Part shown: positions 1 to 9,799 of the stretch, one piece after another
Layout of the letters: each line of letters begins with the position of its first letter
How positions within the stretch are numbered: position 1 is the first letter of the stretch
NCBI RefSeq assembly: GCF_002078505.1
Contig: NZ_LUAV01000014.1
Coordinates: forward strand, 64,402 to 128,401
Length of the DNA: 64,000 nt
Reading direction: 5' to 3'
Source: Ensifer aridi
GTDB taxonomy: Bacteria > Pseudomonadota > Alphaproteobacteria > Rhizobiales > Rhizobiaceae
The notes under the pieces: model-generated
What the model was told of the DNA's origin: nothing
What the model saw: only the letters and a program-made list of their open reading frames with translations
Databases searched by the model: none
Program-made: the position numbers and the translations under genes

Positions 1-62
1 GAGAACGAGGGGCTTTCCGTGGATGGGGCAATGCGGACAGCCGCAAAACGGAAGATGACGGA

Positions 63-82
63 TGGGCGGCATCGGCCGCCCA
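63..82 (-). terminator. Hairpin just after cobT
   Basis: Perfect 8-bp inverted repeat (TGGGCGGC, loop ATCG, GCCGCCCA) five bases beyond the cobT stop. No convincing U-run follows on the minus strand, so intrinsic termination is only possible. Confidence 0.3.
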
Positions 83-86
83 ACCA

Positions 87-2027
87 TTAACCGGCGCGAC
101 GCGCCCGGCCCGGCCGACGATGCAGACTCTCGTCCTCGAAGAGCGCGGCAAGCTGCTCCGTCATCGCACCCGCGAGCTCGTCCGCATCGACGATAGTTAC
201 GGCACGGCGATAATAGCGCGTCACGTCGTGGCCGATGCCGATCGCCAGAAGTTCGACCGGCGAGCGGCTCTCGATCTGCTCGATGACCGCGCGAAGATGC
301 CGTTCGAGGTAGTTTCCGGGGTTCACCGACAGCGTGGAATCGTCGACCGGCGCGCCGTCCGAGATCATCATCAGGATACGCCGCTGTTCGGCCCGCCCCA
401 GAAGGCGGTCATGCGCCCACATCAGCGCCTCGCCGTCGATGTTCTCCTTGAGCAGGCCCTCGCGCATCATCAGTCCGAGATTGCGGCGGGCGCGGCGCCA
501 GGGCGCATCGGCGGATTTGTAGACGATGTGGCGCAGATCGTTGAGACGCCCGGGCGACTGCGGCTTGCCGCCGGTAAGCCACTTCTCGCGCGATTGGCCG
601 CCCTTCCACGCCTTGGTCGTAAAGCCGAGGATCTCGACCTTGACGCCGCAACGCTCCAGCGTGCGCGCGAGAATATCGGCGCAGGTGGCCGCGACCGTGA
701 TCGGCCGACCGCGCATCGATCCGGAATTGTCGATCAACAGCGTCACCACCGTATCGCGGAAATTAGTGTCCTTCTCCCGCTTGAAGGAGAGCGGCTGCAT
801 CGGATCGATGATGATGCGCTGCAGGCGGGCGGTGTCGAGATAGCCTTCTTCGAGGTCGAACTCCCAGGACCGGTTCTGTTGCGCCATAAGCCGGCGCTGC
901 AGCCGGTTGGCGAGACGGCCGACCGCCCCTTGCAGATGGGCGAGCTGCTTGTCGAGGAAGGCACGCAGGCGGTCGAGCTCCGCCTCGTCGCAAAGCTCCT
1001 CGGCGGTAATCGTCTCGTCGAACTCCCGGGTATAGACCGTGTAGTCGACCTTCTCGTTGAAATCCGCAAAGGGGTGGCTCGGGCGCTTGACCTCGCCGGG
1101 CGTCTCGCTCTCCTCGTCGCCCTCGTCCTGAAGATCGTCATCGGATATCTCCGCGCCGTCCATCTCGCCTTCTTCCATCTGCTCCTCGGCAGACTGGTTT
1201 TCCTCGGCGGGCGCGGCGTCGGAGCCTTCCTCCTCTTCGCTCGCGTTCTCGTCCTGCTCCTGGCTGCGCGGCTGATCCTCGTCGGTCTCGCTTTCCTGCT
1301 CGTCCGGCTCGATGTCGTCCTCGCCATATTTCTCGGCGACATCCATCGAGGCCAGCATGTCGCGCACGACGCGGGCAAAAGCCTGCTGGTCGTTGATCGC
1401 GGCCGCAAGGTTGCGCATGTCGCCGCCAGCCTTTTTCTCGATGAAGTCGCGCCACAGGTCGAGCACCTGGCCGGCGGACGCCGGCGGTTTCTCGCCGGTC
1501 AGCTTTTCGCGCACCATCAGAGCCACTGCTTCTTCGAGCGGCGCGTCCGCCTGGGCGTCGATCGCGGCGAAGTTCGCCTTGGAGTATTTCTCATCGAGCA
1601 TCGAGGAGAGGTTATCGGCAACGCCCGGCATTCTGAGCGCACCGATCGCCTCGACGCGCGCCTGCTCGACGGCGTCGAAGATTGCGCGCGCATCCGCCCC
1701 CTGCGGCGACATCGTCGCGTGGATGCGGGCATCGTGGCAGGCCTTGCGCAGCGCCATCGAATCGCCGAGCCCGCGCGCGACAGCCAGCTCGTGCCGGCTC
1801 GGGCGCTTGGAAAGCTCCGGCAGACGGATGCGTTCGCCCGTCATTCCGGGCCGCTCGTTCGCAAAGGCGACCTCAAGCTCCGCATCGCCGGCGATCGAGC
1901 GGATGCAGCCGGAAAGCGCCCGCTTGAACGGTTCGGCGGCGTTCTCCCTCGTTTGCGACTTCGCCTTGGAATTCGAGCTCACGACAGTTCCTTCTTCAGC
2001 CGGACTGGCCGACATCTCCGAGCGCAT
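87..2027 (-). CDS. cobT: Aerobic cobaltochelatase subunit CobT
   Basis: Subunit of the ATP-dependent CobN-CobS-CobT chelatase that inserts cobalt into hydrogenobyrinic acid a,c-diamide in the aerobic cobalamin pathway (family knowledge). The 646-residue product shows the CobT layout: an N-terminal helical region, a very acidic Glu/Asp-rich linker at about residues 236-305, and a C-terminal von Willebrand A domain with the metal-binding motif DNSGSM at 433-438. The start may be the first Met or MSASP four residues later. It follows cobS on the same strand with an 86-bp gap, the usual rhizobial cobST order. CobN is not in this window. Confidence 0.93.
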   Translation of the reverse strand: MRSEMSASPAEEGTVVSSNSKAKSQTRENAAEPFKRALSGCIRSIAGDAELEVAFANERPGMTGERIRLPELSKRPSRHELAVARGLGDSMALRKACHDARIHATMSPQGADARAIFDAVEQARVEAIGALRMPGVADNLSSMLDEKYSKANFAAIDAQADAPLEEAVALMVREKLTGEKPPASAGQVLDLWRDFIEKKAGGDMRNLAAAINDQQAFARVVRDMLASMDVAEKYGEDDIEPDEQESETDEDQPRSQEQDENASEEEEGSDAAPAEENQSAEEQMEEGEMDGAEISDDDLQDEGDEESETPGEVKRPSHPFADFNEKVDYTVYTREFDETITAEELCDEAELDRLRAFLDKQLAHLQGAVGRLANRLQRRLMAQQNRSWEFDLEEGYLDTARLQRIIIDPMQPLSFKREKDTNFRDTVVTLLIDNSGSMRGRPITVAATCADILARTLERCGVKVEILGFTTKAWKGGQSREKWLTGGKPQSPGRLNDLRHIVYKSADAPWRRARRNLGLMMREGLLKENIDGEALMWAHDRLLGRAEQRRILMMISDGAPVDDSTLSVNPGNYLERHLRAVIEQIESRSPVELLAIGIGHDVTRYYRRAVTIVDADELAGAMTEQLAALFEDESLHRRPGRARRAG

Positions 2028-2113
2028 CGATTCTAAATGGGATTGGAGCGGGATGAAACCTCCCGCTTCAAGGTCGCGGCCGGCTTGTCACCGAGCCGGA
2101 GCTTCGGGAGGCC

Positions 2114-3109
2114 TCAGGCGGTTGCTTCGAGCACAATGTTGGCGGCGCTCTCCTTGAGCTCGACGCCGAAGGCGCGCTGGTAATGCTCGGCGACCAGTGC
2201 CCTCTCCAGCTCGTCGCACTTGTTGAGGAAGGTCACCCGGAAGGCGAAAGCGATGTCGCCGAAGATATAGGCGTTCTCGGCCCAGGTGATCACCGTGCGC
2301 GGGCTCATGACCGTCGACAGATCGCCATTGATGAAGGCGGCACGGGTGAGATCGGCGACGCGCACCATTTTCGAGACCGTGTCGCGTCCCTTGCCGGCGA
2401 CGAAGCCCTTGACCTTGGCGGCGACGATGTCGACTTCCTTGTCGTGCGGCAGGTAGTTGAGCGCGGTAACAATCGACCAGCGGTCCATCTGCGCCTGGTT
2501 GATCTGCTGCGTGCCGTGATAGAGCCCGGTCGTGTCGCCGAGGCCGACCGTATTGGCGGTCGCGAAGAGCCGGAAGGCCGGATGCGGACGAATGACACGG
2601 CTCTGGTCGAGCAGTGTCAGGCGACCGGACGATTCGAGCACGCGCTGAATCACGAACATGACGTCCGGACGACCGGCATCATATTCGTCGAAAACGAGCG
2701 CGACATTGTGCTGGTAGGCCCAGGGCAGGATGCCGTCCTTGAACTCGGTCACCTGCATCCCGTCCTTGACGACGATCGCATCCTTGCCGACGAGGTCGAT
2801 ACGGCTCACATGGCTGTCGAGGTTGACGCGCACGCAAGGCCAATTGAGACGCGCCGCGACCTGCTCGATATGGGTCGACTTGCCGGTGCCGTGATAACCT
2901 GAAACCATGACGCGGCGGTTATGGGCGAAGCCGGCGAGGATGGCGAGCGTCGTCTCACGATCGAAGAGGTAGTCCGGATCGATATCGGGCACATAGGCGT
3001 CGCCCTTCGAATAGGCGGGAACGCGCAAATCCGTATCGATGCCGAAAACCTCCCGGACCGAGATCGTCGTGTCAGGGAGGTTGGAAATGTCGAGGTCAAT
3101 CTTGCTCAT
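2114..3109 (-). CDS. cobS: Aerobic cobaltochelatase subunit CobS (AAA+ ATPase)
   Basis: AAA+ ATPase that works with CobT to power cobalt insertion by CobN. The start at 3109 gives 331 residues beginning [10 protein letters not shown] and has a GGAG ribosome site seven bases upstream; the frame is open 16 codons further but that would place the start outside the family norm. Walker A is GYHGTGKST at residues 71-79, and a Walker B-like segment is [11 protein letters not shown]. It is transcribed toward cobT and preceded by a co-directional J-domain gene 76 bp upstream. Confidence 0.95.
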   Translation of the reverse strand: MSKIDLDISNLPDTTISVREVFGIDTDLRVPAYSKGDAYVPDIDPDYLFDRETTLAILAGFAHNRRVMVSGYHGTGKSTHIEQVAARLNWPCVRVNLDSHVSRIDLVGKDAIVVKDGMQVTEFKDGILPWAYQHNVALVFDEYDAGRPDVMFVIQRVLESSGRLTLLDQSRVIRPHPAFRLFATANTVGLGDTTGLYHGTQQINQAQMDRWSIVTALNYLPHDKEVDIVAAKVKGFVAGKGRDTVSKMVRVADLTRAAFINGDLSTVMSPRTVITWAENAYIFGDIAFAFRVTFLNKCDELERALVAEHYQRAFGVELKESAANIVLEATA

Positions 3110-3185
3110 CACAACTCCAGAGCGGCCGCCGGACGGCACCCGCGCATGCGCCTGCAAATAGTATTTTCTGTCATAATCCGCGTTG

Positions 3186-3812
3186 TTAGCAGAAACCAGC
3201 CTGTTTTAACAATTGGTAGGCCTGAATAACCGCCCGAAAGCGGTCTTCCGATCCCCTGTCTCCGCCATTCGCATCGGGGTGGTGTTTCTTGACGAGCTCC
3301 TTGTAGGCGGCCTTGATATCGGCGGCGGTCGCCGAGGCCGCAACCCCGAGCGTCTCAAAGGCCTTCGCCTCGAGCGTCTTCAGCTTGCGCAGGCGCGGTT
3401 CGTGCCGGGCCTGCCGGGCGCGCGCCTCGTTGAAGAAGCCGAACGGATCGCGCATACGGGCCTGCGCGCCGGCGCTGCCGGAGCGCATCTGCGACTGCGT
3501 CGGGCCGTTGCGGGAGTTCTTGTTGACGCCGACCGTCCAGGTGGGACGATGACCGGTGATCGCTTCCTTCTGGTAGCGGGCGATCTCGGTATCGGATAAT
3601 CCGGAAAAGTAATTGTACCCTTTGTTGTATTCCTTCACATGCTCGAAGCAGAACATGAAATATTCGCCTTCGGCATTGCGCCCGACCGGCGCCCGATGCA
3701 CCGCTTTCTTGTCGCAGCCGTCCCACTGGCACACAGGCGCAGACGGCTCCACGCGCGCTTCCCCCCTCGGGCGCGTTCTGATGCGGTCGAAATATTTTGA
3801 ATCGAGTTTCAT
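3186..3812 (-). CDS. J-domain protein upstream of cobS
   Basis: Protein of 208 residues with a C-terminal J domain (HPD motif in [10 protein letters not shown], about residues 150-208) that should stimulate a DnaK-type chaperone. The N-terminal half has Cys/His residues (CQWDGC and later FCFEH) that could bind a metal; this is inference. There is no G/F-rich region or DnaJ zinc finger, so it is not DnaJ itself. An in-frame ATG three codons upstream is an alternative start; neither has a strong ribosome site. It lies 76 bp upstream of cobS on the same strand and diverges from bolA. Confidence 0.8.
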   Translation of the reverse strand: MKLDSKYFDRIRTRPRGEARVEPSAPVCQWDGCDKKAVHRAPVGRNAEGEYFMFCFEHVKEYNKGYNYFSGLSDTEIARYQKEAITGHRPTWTVGVNKNSRNGPTQSQMRSGSAGAQARMRDPFGFFNEARARQARHEPRLRKLKTLEAKAFETLGVAASATAADIKAAYKELVKKHHPDANGGDRGSEDRFRAVIQAYQLLKQAGFC

Positions 3813-3958
3813 GGCGCACATTATGGGGTTTACAGAGGGCCACAACAAGAATTGACAAAGCGGAATGTTGCTGGCTTTGTGCGGCTATTTTGCATCGCAC
3901 GGACCTTGCCAGCCGCTCGATCTCGACGCACCGGCAAACAGGGAAATGGGACGGAAAG

Positions 3959-4240
3959 ATGTCGCTGCAAAGACGTATCGAAGACAAGCTCGTGCAGGCC
4001 TTCCAGCCCGAACGCCTGATGGTGATCAACGAGAGCCACCTACACGCCGGCCATCAGCCCGGTTTCGACGGCGGCGGCGAGACGCATATGCGGATCCGCA
4101 TCGTCTCGAGCGCCTTTGCCGGCATGAGCCGCGTCGCGCGCCACCGGGCGATCAACGACCTCCTGAAGGCCGAACTCGACGCCGGACTGCACGCGCTTGC
4201 CGTAGAACCGGCCGCTCCGGGAGAGCCGACGCGCTGGTGA
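3959..4240 (+). CDS. bolA: BolA family protein
   Basis: Small BolA/YrbA-type protein (93 residues), a family that partners with monothiol glutaredoxins in iron-sulfur handling and also affects cell morphology. It starts MSLQRRIEDKL, has the conserved ESHLHAGH segment and the C-terminal HRAINDLLKAEL helix. A GGAAAG ribosome site precedes the ATG. The frame is open upstream but the extension does not look coding. It is divergent from the J-domain gene. Confidence 0.9.
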   Translation: MSLQRRIEDKLVQAFQPERLMVINESHLHAGHQPGFDGGGETHMRIRIVSSAFAGMSRVARHRAINDLLKAELDAGLHALAVEPAAPGEPTRW

Positions 4241-4242
4241 GA

Positions 4243-5550
4243 TCAGCCGGCGGGGCCGTCTTCCTCGGCGGCGCGGATGCGCAACTTGGTGATCCGATTC
4301 TTCACCCGCTTCATGACGATGAAACGCTTGCCGTAGAAGGTGAAGGCCTGCCGCTCCTCCGGAATGCTCTTCGATTCATGGATGACGAGACCGGCAACAG
4401 TCGTCGCCTCCTCGTCCGGCAGTGACCAGTCGAGCGCGCGGTTGAGATCGCGGATCGGCACGGACCCATCGACGACGATCGAGCCGTCGGCCTCCTGACG
4501 GACGCCCTGAATGTCGAGGTCGTGCTCGTCGGCGATGTCGCCGACGATCTCTTCCAGGATATCCTCGAGCGTTACGAGCCCTTGCACCTGGCCGTATTCG
4601 TCAACGACGATGGCAAGATGCAGCTTGCGCCTGAGAAAGGCGTTGAGCTGGTCCTTGAGATTGGTCGTGTCGGGCACGAACCAGGGTTTCTGCGCGAGCT
4701 TAACGACGTCGATCGTCTCGGCCTGCACATCCGGCTCGGCAAGCGCCCTGAGCAAATCCTTGGAATGGATGACGCCGATGATGTTGTCGGCGGAGCCCCG
4801 CCACAGCGGCAGGCGCGTGAACGGGCTTTCGAGTATCTCCCGGACGCAGACGGCGGGCGGATCGTCGGCATTGATCGCCCGCATCGCGGTGCGATGGATC
4901 ATGACGTCGGAAACTTCGAGTTCGCCGAGATCAAGCACGCCCCCGAGCAAGTCGCGGTCCGCCTTCACGAACGAGCCTTCGCGATGGAGCAGATCGACGG
5001 CACCCCGCAGTTCCTCCTGCGCGGTGAGCATCGGCACCTCCGATGACAAGTTTACTCCGAGAAGGCTCAGCATGCGCCGGACAATCGCATTCACCAGATT
5101 GGAGACGGGACCGATCACCGTGATGAAGGGCCTCACTGTCGGTGCCACCGCAAGGGCGGAACGATCGGGCGACGCGAGCGCCCAGCTTTTCGGCAGAACT
5201 TCGGCGAAGACAACGAAGAGGACCGTCATCGCAAGCGTTGCAATTGCGACACCGTAAACGCCGAAGAGACGGATCGACAGGTTCGTCGCCAGAGACGAGG
5301 CGAGGATGATCACGAGGATGTTGCCGATTAGCAGAGCCCCAATCAGACGGTCGCGGCTCTCGATCAATCCGTTGACGATGCCGGCGCGTGCGTCGCCATT
5401 GCTCTCGAGCATATGCATTCGTGACCGGGATGCCGCGTTCAACGCCGCTTCCGATGCGGAGAAGAAGGCGGAAAGCAGGAGCAGACCAAGGACCGAGACG
5501 AGAGACGGCCAATGATCCGCCAGAAACGCCAGGAATGCGCCGCCGCTCAT
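4243..5550 (-). CDS. CNNM/CBS-domain membrane protein (CorC/TlyC family)
   Basis: 435-residue inner-membrane protein. Residues 1-190 form a CNNM (DUF21) membrane domain with several hydrophobic segments, about 210-330 are a CBS pair, and about 350-430 are the CorC_HlyC transporter-associated domain. The family is linked to magnesium/cobalt efflux and is often annotated hemolysin without direct evidence. Its ATG overlaps the aroB stop by one base (TAATG), so it is probably translationally coupled to aroB. Confidence 0.88.
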   Translation of the reverse strand: MSGGAFLAFLADHWPSLVSVLGLLLLSAFFSASEAALNAASRSRMHMLESNGDARAGIVNGLIESRDRLIGALLIGNILVIILASSLATNLSIRLFGVYGVAIATLAMTVLFVVFAEVLPKSWALASPDRSALAVAPTVRPFITVIGPVSNLVNAIVRRMLSLLGVNLSSEVPMLTAQEELRGAVDLLHREGSFVKADRDLLGGVLDLGELEVSDVMIHRTAMRAINADDPPAVCVREILESPFTRLPLWRGSADNIIGVIHSKDLLRALAEPDVQAETIDVVKLAQKPWFVPDTTNLKDQLNAFLRRKLHLAIVVDEYGQVQGLVTLEDILEEIVGDIADEHDLDIQGVRQEADGSIVVDGSVPIRDLNRALDWSLPDEEATTVAGLVIHESKSIPEERQAFTFYGKRFIVMKRVKNRITKLRIRAAEEDGPAG

Positions 5551-6680
5551 TAGGGATGTTTTTCCTTAAGAAAGCTCAGCACTTCCGAAGACGGAACGTC
5601 GTCGGCGACGAAGGACTGTCCGATCCCTCGCGTCAGGATGAAGGTAAGCTTGCCGCCTTTCACCTTCTTGTCCTGGGCGATCGCCTCCATCAGCCGCTCG
5701 GCCGGCGGCAGTGCCCCGGGAATGTTCCCCATGCGCGTCGGCAGGCCGACGGCCCTGAGATGGGCTTCCACGCGCCGCGCGTCGTCCGTGCTCGCGAGGT
5801 TCATCCGGGCAGAGAACTCATGCGCAAGCACCATGCCGATCGCAACGCCCTCTCCGTGTACCAACCGCGTGCTGTCGTATTCGGTCGCCGCTTCCAGCGC
5901 ATGACCGAAGGTGTGGCCAAGATTGAGAAGCGCCCTCAGCCCGGTTTCGCGCTCGTCCGCGGCAACGACGTCGGCCTTGGCTTGGCAGCTGACCGCAATG
6001 GCCTCGATGCGAGCCGGCCCGCCGGCGAATATCGCCTGCCAGTTCTGCTCGAGCCATTCGAAGAATTCCGGCTTGTCGATCAGCCCGTATTTGGCGACCT
6101 CGGCATAGCCGGCGCGGAACTCGCGCGGGCTCAGCGTATCGAGCACGTCCGTATCGGCAAGCACAAGCTCGGGCTGGTGGAACACGCCGATCAGGTTCTT
6201 CCCGTGCGGCGAATTGATGCCGGTCTTGCCGCCGACGGAGGAATCGACCTGTGCCAGAAGCGAGGTCGGAATCTGGATAAAGCGCGAACCGCGGCGGACG
6301 ATGCCGGCGGCAAAGCCGGTGAGGTCGCCGATCACGCCGCCGCCGAGCGCGATCACCGCGTCGTTGCGCTCGATCCTGGCGCCGAGGATCGCCTCGCAGA
6401 CCGGAATGAGGTGCTCGAAGCTCTTGGTCTTCTCCCCTGCCGGCAATACGAGGGAGATCGCCTCGATACCACTTTCCTTGAGACTCGCCATCAGCGGCTC
6501 GAGATAGCGCGGCGCGACGTTCTCGTCCGTTATCACCGCCATCTTCCTGCCATTGAGGCGGGCCGCGATCTCTCGGCCCGCCGCTGCGATCAGGCCGGGA
6601 CCGATGAGGATGTCATAGGAACGGTCGCCGAGGTTCACGCGAACCTTGCGCTCGGCGGCGGGCAGCTCATTACTGTTCAT
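5550..6680 (-). CDS. aroB: 3-dehydroquinate synthase
   Basis: Second enzyme of the shikimate pathway: converts DAHP to 3-dehydroquinate using NAD and a divalent metal in the cytoplasm. The 376-residue length fits the family. Visible motifs are the glycine-rich ALGGGVIGDLTGF and the metal-site segment GHTFGHALEA. It sits four bases after aroK and overlaps the next gene, forming the aroK-aroB-CNNM operon. Confidence 0.97.
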   Translation of the reverse strand: MNSNELPAAERKVRVNLGDRSYDILIGPGLIAAAGREIAARLNGRKMAVITDENVAPRYLEPLMASLKESGIEAISLVLPAGEKTKSFEHLIPVCEAILGARIERNDAVIALGGGVIGDLTGFAAGIVRRGSRFIQIPTSLLAQVDSSVGGKTGINSPHGKNLIGVFHQPELVLADTDVLDTLSPREFRAGYAEVAKYGLIDKPEFFEWLEQNWQAIFAGGPARIEAIAVSCQAKADVVAADERETGLRALLNLGHTFGHALEAATEYDSTRLVHGEGVAIGMVLAHEFSARMNLASTDDARRVEAHLRAVGLPTRMGNIPGALPPAERLMEAIAQDKKVKGGKLTFILTRGIGQSFVADDVPSSEVLSFLKEKHP

Positions 6681-6684
6681 CGTG

Positions 6685-7263
6685 TCAGGCTTTCTGGTAA
6701 TCAGCGATGGCGGCGAGGACCTCTTCGACCATCATTTCCTTTTTCACGTCGCGCGAGAGGACTGTAAGATCCGCCTCCGCGTAGATCGGATACCGCGCAC
6801 GCATCAGGTTCTCGAGCGTCTGCTTGGGGTTCTCGGTCTTCAGAAGCGGCCGGGTGTCGCGCTTGTTCACCCGCTCCCAGAGCACGTCGAGTTCCGCGTT
6901 GAGCCAGATCGTCAGACCGCCCTTCTTGATCTGCCGCCGCGAACGTTCGTTGATATAGGCGCCGCCGCCGGTCGAGACCACGCGCGGCCCGGACCGGAGC
7001 AGCCGCTTCAGCACGCGAGCTTCGAGCGCCCGGAATTCCTCCTCGCCATAGGTGGCGAAGAGATCGCTGATCGTCATGCGCGAGACCCGCTCGATTTCAT
7101 GGTCGGAATCGATGAAGGGAATACCGAGCGCTTGGGCGGTGAGGCGCCCGATCGCCGATTTTCCCGCCCCCATCAGACCGATGAAAACGAGATTGCGCTT
7201 ACCGAGGGCGCGCTTTGCCCTTTCGGCGAGCGTCGCGGAAACCGGTTCGGTCACGTCGTTCAT
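6685..7263 (-). CDS. aroK: Shikimate kinase
   Basis: Phosphorylates shikimate to shikimate 3-phosphate using ATP. The P-loop GLMGAGKS is at residues 29-36, followed by the DSD shikimate-binding motif (FIDSDHEIE) and the STGGGAY segment. The lid region has RDTRPLL. At 192 residues it has a short N-terminal extension, as in other rhizobial AroK proteins. First gene of the operon; the promoter should lie at 7264-7431, divergent from the small membrane gene. Confidence 0.96.
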   Translation of the reverse strand: MNDVTEPVSATLAERAKRALGKRNLVFIGLMGAGKSAIGRLTAQALGIPFIDSDHEIERVSRMTISDLFATYGEEEFRALEARVLKRLLRSGPRVVSTGGGAYINERSRRQIKKGGLTIWLNAELDVLWERVNKRDTRPLLKTENPKQTLENLMRARYPIYAEADLTVLSRDVKKEMMVEEVLAAIADYQKA

Positions 7264-7431
7264 TGCGCTTCATATTCCCCATTCCTCTCCGGTATCGACA
7301 AATCGGCGGGGAGCGTCAAGTCGTCGCGCGGCCTTCTTGAACTTGGCCGCGGAGCCGTTCATATAGGCACGCACTGCATGATCGCATCCTTGATCGGCTC
7401 CAATTTCAGGGATCGTGCAGAGGAGACTGAA

Positions 7432-7581
7432 ATGCCGACCCTCTTCCGGTTTCTGTTCATCTGCGCCGTTATGGCCGGCATTATCTACGCCACGATGGTG
7501 GCGCTCGTCACCTTGGTCGACCCGGTGGAGCGGGACGTCACGGTGCGCATTCCCACAGAACGGGTCAACAAGCCGCAATGA
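7432..7581 (+). CDS. Small single-pass membrane protein upstream of xerD
   Basis: 49-residue protein starting [10 protein letters not shown] with one hydrophobic segment (about residues 4-29) and a short charged tail. An AGGAGA ribosome site lies just upstream. Its stop overlaps the xerD start (ATGA), so the two are probably translationally coupled. Function unknown; I recognise no domain. Confidence 0.7.
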   Translation: MPTLFRFLFICAVMAGIIYATMVALVTLVDPVERDVTVRIPTERVNKPQ

Positions 7582-8516
7582 CGGATCTGTCAGAGGCCCA
7601 CCTCGAAGCCTTCCTGGAGATGATGAGCGCCGAGCGCGGCGCAGCGGTCAACACGCTGCAATCCTATGAACGCGACCTCAAGGACGCGCTCTTATTCCTG
7701 CGCTCGCGCGGCACGCGGCTGATCACCGCCACCGCCGACGATCTAAGAAGCTATCTCTCCCATCTCGCCGGCGAAGGTTTCAAGTCATCTTCGCAGGCCC
7801 GGCGCCTTTCGGCGCTCAGGCAATTCTACAAGTTCCTCTATGCGGAAGGCTTACGCGGCGACGATCCGACGGGCATCCTCGACGCGCCGAAAAAAGGTCG
7901 CGCCCTGCCGAAGACGCTCAGCATCGACGACGTCAGCAAACTGATTGGCCAGGCGGAGGCGGAAGCGAAATCGGGCGACGACGCGCTTTCGAAGTTGCGC
8001 ATGCACGCATTGATCGAACTCCTCTACGCTACCGGCATGCGCGTCAGCGAGCTCGTATCGCTGCCGGCAAGCGTCCTTTCACAGAACGGCCGCTTCCTGG
8101 TCATCCGCGGCAAGGGCAACAAGGAAAGGCTCGTGCCGCTGTCGCAGGCAGCTATCCGTGCCATGCGGGCCTATGGCGAGGCGTTGCGGGAAAAGGAAGA
8201 CGGCGCCGCCAGCCCCTGGCTCTTCCCCTCCTACGGCAAGTCCGGCTATCTGCCGCGCCAGGTCTTCGCCCGCGATCTGAAGGGCCTTGCCGCGCGCGCA
8301 GGCATCAGGGTCGCGGCGATCTCCCCGCATGTCCTGCGCCATGCCTTCGCCAGCCATCTGCTCGCCAACGGCGCCGACCTTCGCGCCGTGCAGGAACTGC
8401 TCGGGCACTCGGACATTTCGACGACACAAATCTATACGCATGTGCTGGACGAACGCCTGCATGAGCTCGTGCAGAACCATCACCCCCTTGCCAAACAGGC
8501 GAAAAAACAGGATTAG
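7578..8516 (+). CDS. xerD: Tyrosine recombinase XerD
   Basis: Site-specific recombinase that with XerC resolves chromosome dimers at dif during division. The 312-residue protein has an N-terminal SAM-like core-binding domain (about 1-90) and a C-terminal catalytic domain with the Arg in ATGMRVSEL, the [10 protein letters not shown] box, [13 protein letters not shown] and the catalytic Tyr. Lack of any phage context and linkage to aro/acc genes support a housekeeping Xer role rather than a phage integrase. Confidence 0.92.
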   Translation: MTDLSEAHLEAFLEMMSAERGAAVNTLQSYERDLKDALLFLRSRGTRLITATADDLRSYLSHLAGEGFKSSSQARRLSALRQFYKFLYAEGLRGDDPTGILDAPKKGRALPKTLSIDDVSKLIGQAEAEAKSGDDALSKLRMHALIELLYATGMRVSELVSLPASVLSQNGRFLVIRGKGNKERLVPLSQAAIRAMRAYGEALREKEDGAASPWLFPSYGKSGYLPRQVFARDLKGLAARAGIRVAAISPHVLRHAFASHLLANGADLRAVQELLGHSDISTTQIYTHVLDERLHELVQNHHPLAKQAKKQD

Positions 8517-8577
8517 GACCGCGGACAGATTGGCTTGGCAGGGCGGCCTTGTCGAAAAATGATCGGAAACGCATCTG

Positions 8578-9531
8578 ATGCACAACTATCTCGACTTCGA
8601 AAAACCCATCTCTGATCTCGAAGGCAAGATTCTCGAACTGAAGAAACTCGCCGGCGAAGACGAGAGCGTGAACACGTCAGACGAGATCGCCCGGCTCGAG
8701 GGGCGCGTCCGCGATGCGATGGCCGACATCTATTCCAAATTGTCCCCCTGGCAAAAGACCCAGGTCGCCCGCCATCCTTCGCGCCCGCATTTCCTCGACT
8801 ATGCCTCCAGCCTCTTCACCGAATTCACGCCGCTCGCGGGCGACCGCAATTTCGCCAATGACGATGCGATCCAGGCCGGGCTCGCTCGCTTTCGCGGCGC
8901 GCCGGTCGCGATCATCGGCCAGGAAAAAGGCAACGATACCAAGTCGCGCATCAAGCACAACTTTGGCAGCCCCCGTCCCGAGGGCTACCGTAAGGCGGTT
9001 CGTATCATGGAAATGGCCGATCGTTTCGGTCTGCCGCTGATCACGCTGGTCGATACGGCAGGCGCCTATCCGGGCGTCAACGCCGAAGAGCGGGGTCAGG
9101 CCGAGGCAATCGCCCGCTCGACGGAAATGTGTCTCAACGTCAAGGTGCCGATCGTCACCGTGGTGATCGGCGAAGGCGGTTCGGGCGGTGCGATCGCGAT
9201 CGCGACCGGCAACCGCGTCTATATGCTCGAGCATGCCATCTATAGCGTGATCTCGCCGGAAGGTGCGGCCTCGATCCTCTGGCGCGATTCGACGCGCGCC
9301 AAGGAGGCCGCCGCCAGCATGAAGATCACGGCGGAAGACCTGAAATCACTCGGCGTCATCGACGGCATCATTCCCGAACCGGTAGGCGGAGCGCATCGCG
9401 ATCCGGAAGCGGTCATCAGCCGCACCGGAACGGTGATCGCCGATGCGCTCAAGGAGCTCTCCGCGCGCAACGGCGACGAATTGCGGAGCGATCGGCGGCA
9501 GAAATACCTGAACATCGGCCGCAATCTCTAA
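8578..9531 (+). CDS. accA: Acetyl-CoA carboxylase carboxyltransferase subunit alpha
   Basis: Alpha subunit of the carboxyltransferase that makes malonyl-CoA for fatty acid synthesis. The 317-residue length and the start [11 protein letters not shown] match the family. Conserved crotonase-fold segments include [17 protein letters not shown] and [11 protein letters not shown]. It follows xerD by 61 bp on the same strand. The downstream 268 bp (to 9799) shows no gene that I can support. Confidence 0.97.
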   Translation: MHNYLDFEKPISDLEGKILELKKLAGEDESVNTSDEIARLEGRVRDAMADIYSKLSPWQKTQVARHPSRPHFLDYASSLFTEFTPLAGDRNFANDDAIQAGLARFRGAPVAIIGQEKGNDTKSRIKHNFGSPRPEGYRKAVRIMEMADRFGLPLITLVDTAGAYPGVNAEERGQAEAIARSTEMCLNVKVPIVTVVIGEGGSGGAIAIATGNRVYMLEHAIYSVISPEGAASILWRDSTRAKEAAASMKITAEDLKSLGVIDGIIPEPVGGAHRDPEAVISRTGTVIADALKELSARNGDELRSDRRQKYLNIGRNL

Positions 9532-9799
9532 GAGCGAGACGCCGAGTGGTTGCCGCCCCTTGTCTCCTCCCAAAACTGCTCCGATCTGAATCATCGCGAG
9601 CGCACCGCGATGGTCAGCAACCGGAAAGCGACTGTGGCCAAATCTTGGCCATATTCATGAGGTCCATGAGAAGCGGCATTCGCAGGGGGGCCTGCACAGT
9701 TAAGATTTCGTGAAGAATAATATCTTAGTGATTCGCTGATCCCCTCCCCCCGGGAAAGTGGGCGCACGAATGGATTGTGGCTAGAACGGGCTTTTGCCG

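Noticed and set aside
120..2036. 638-residue plus-strand frame opposite cobT
   Set aside because: Long antisense frames are common in GC-rich genomes; composition (Arg/Leu/Asp-rich repeats) is that of a shadow.
7578..8516. xerD as a phage integrase marking another mobile element
   Set aside because: Neighbours are aro and acc housekeeping genes, there is no attachment repeat, and size and motifs fit chromosomal XerD.
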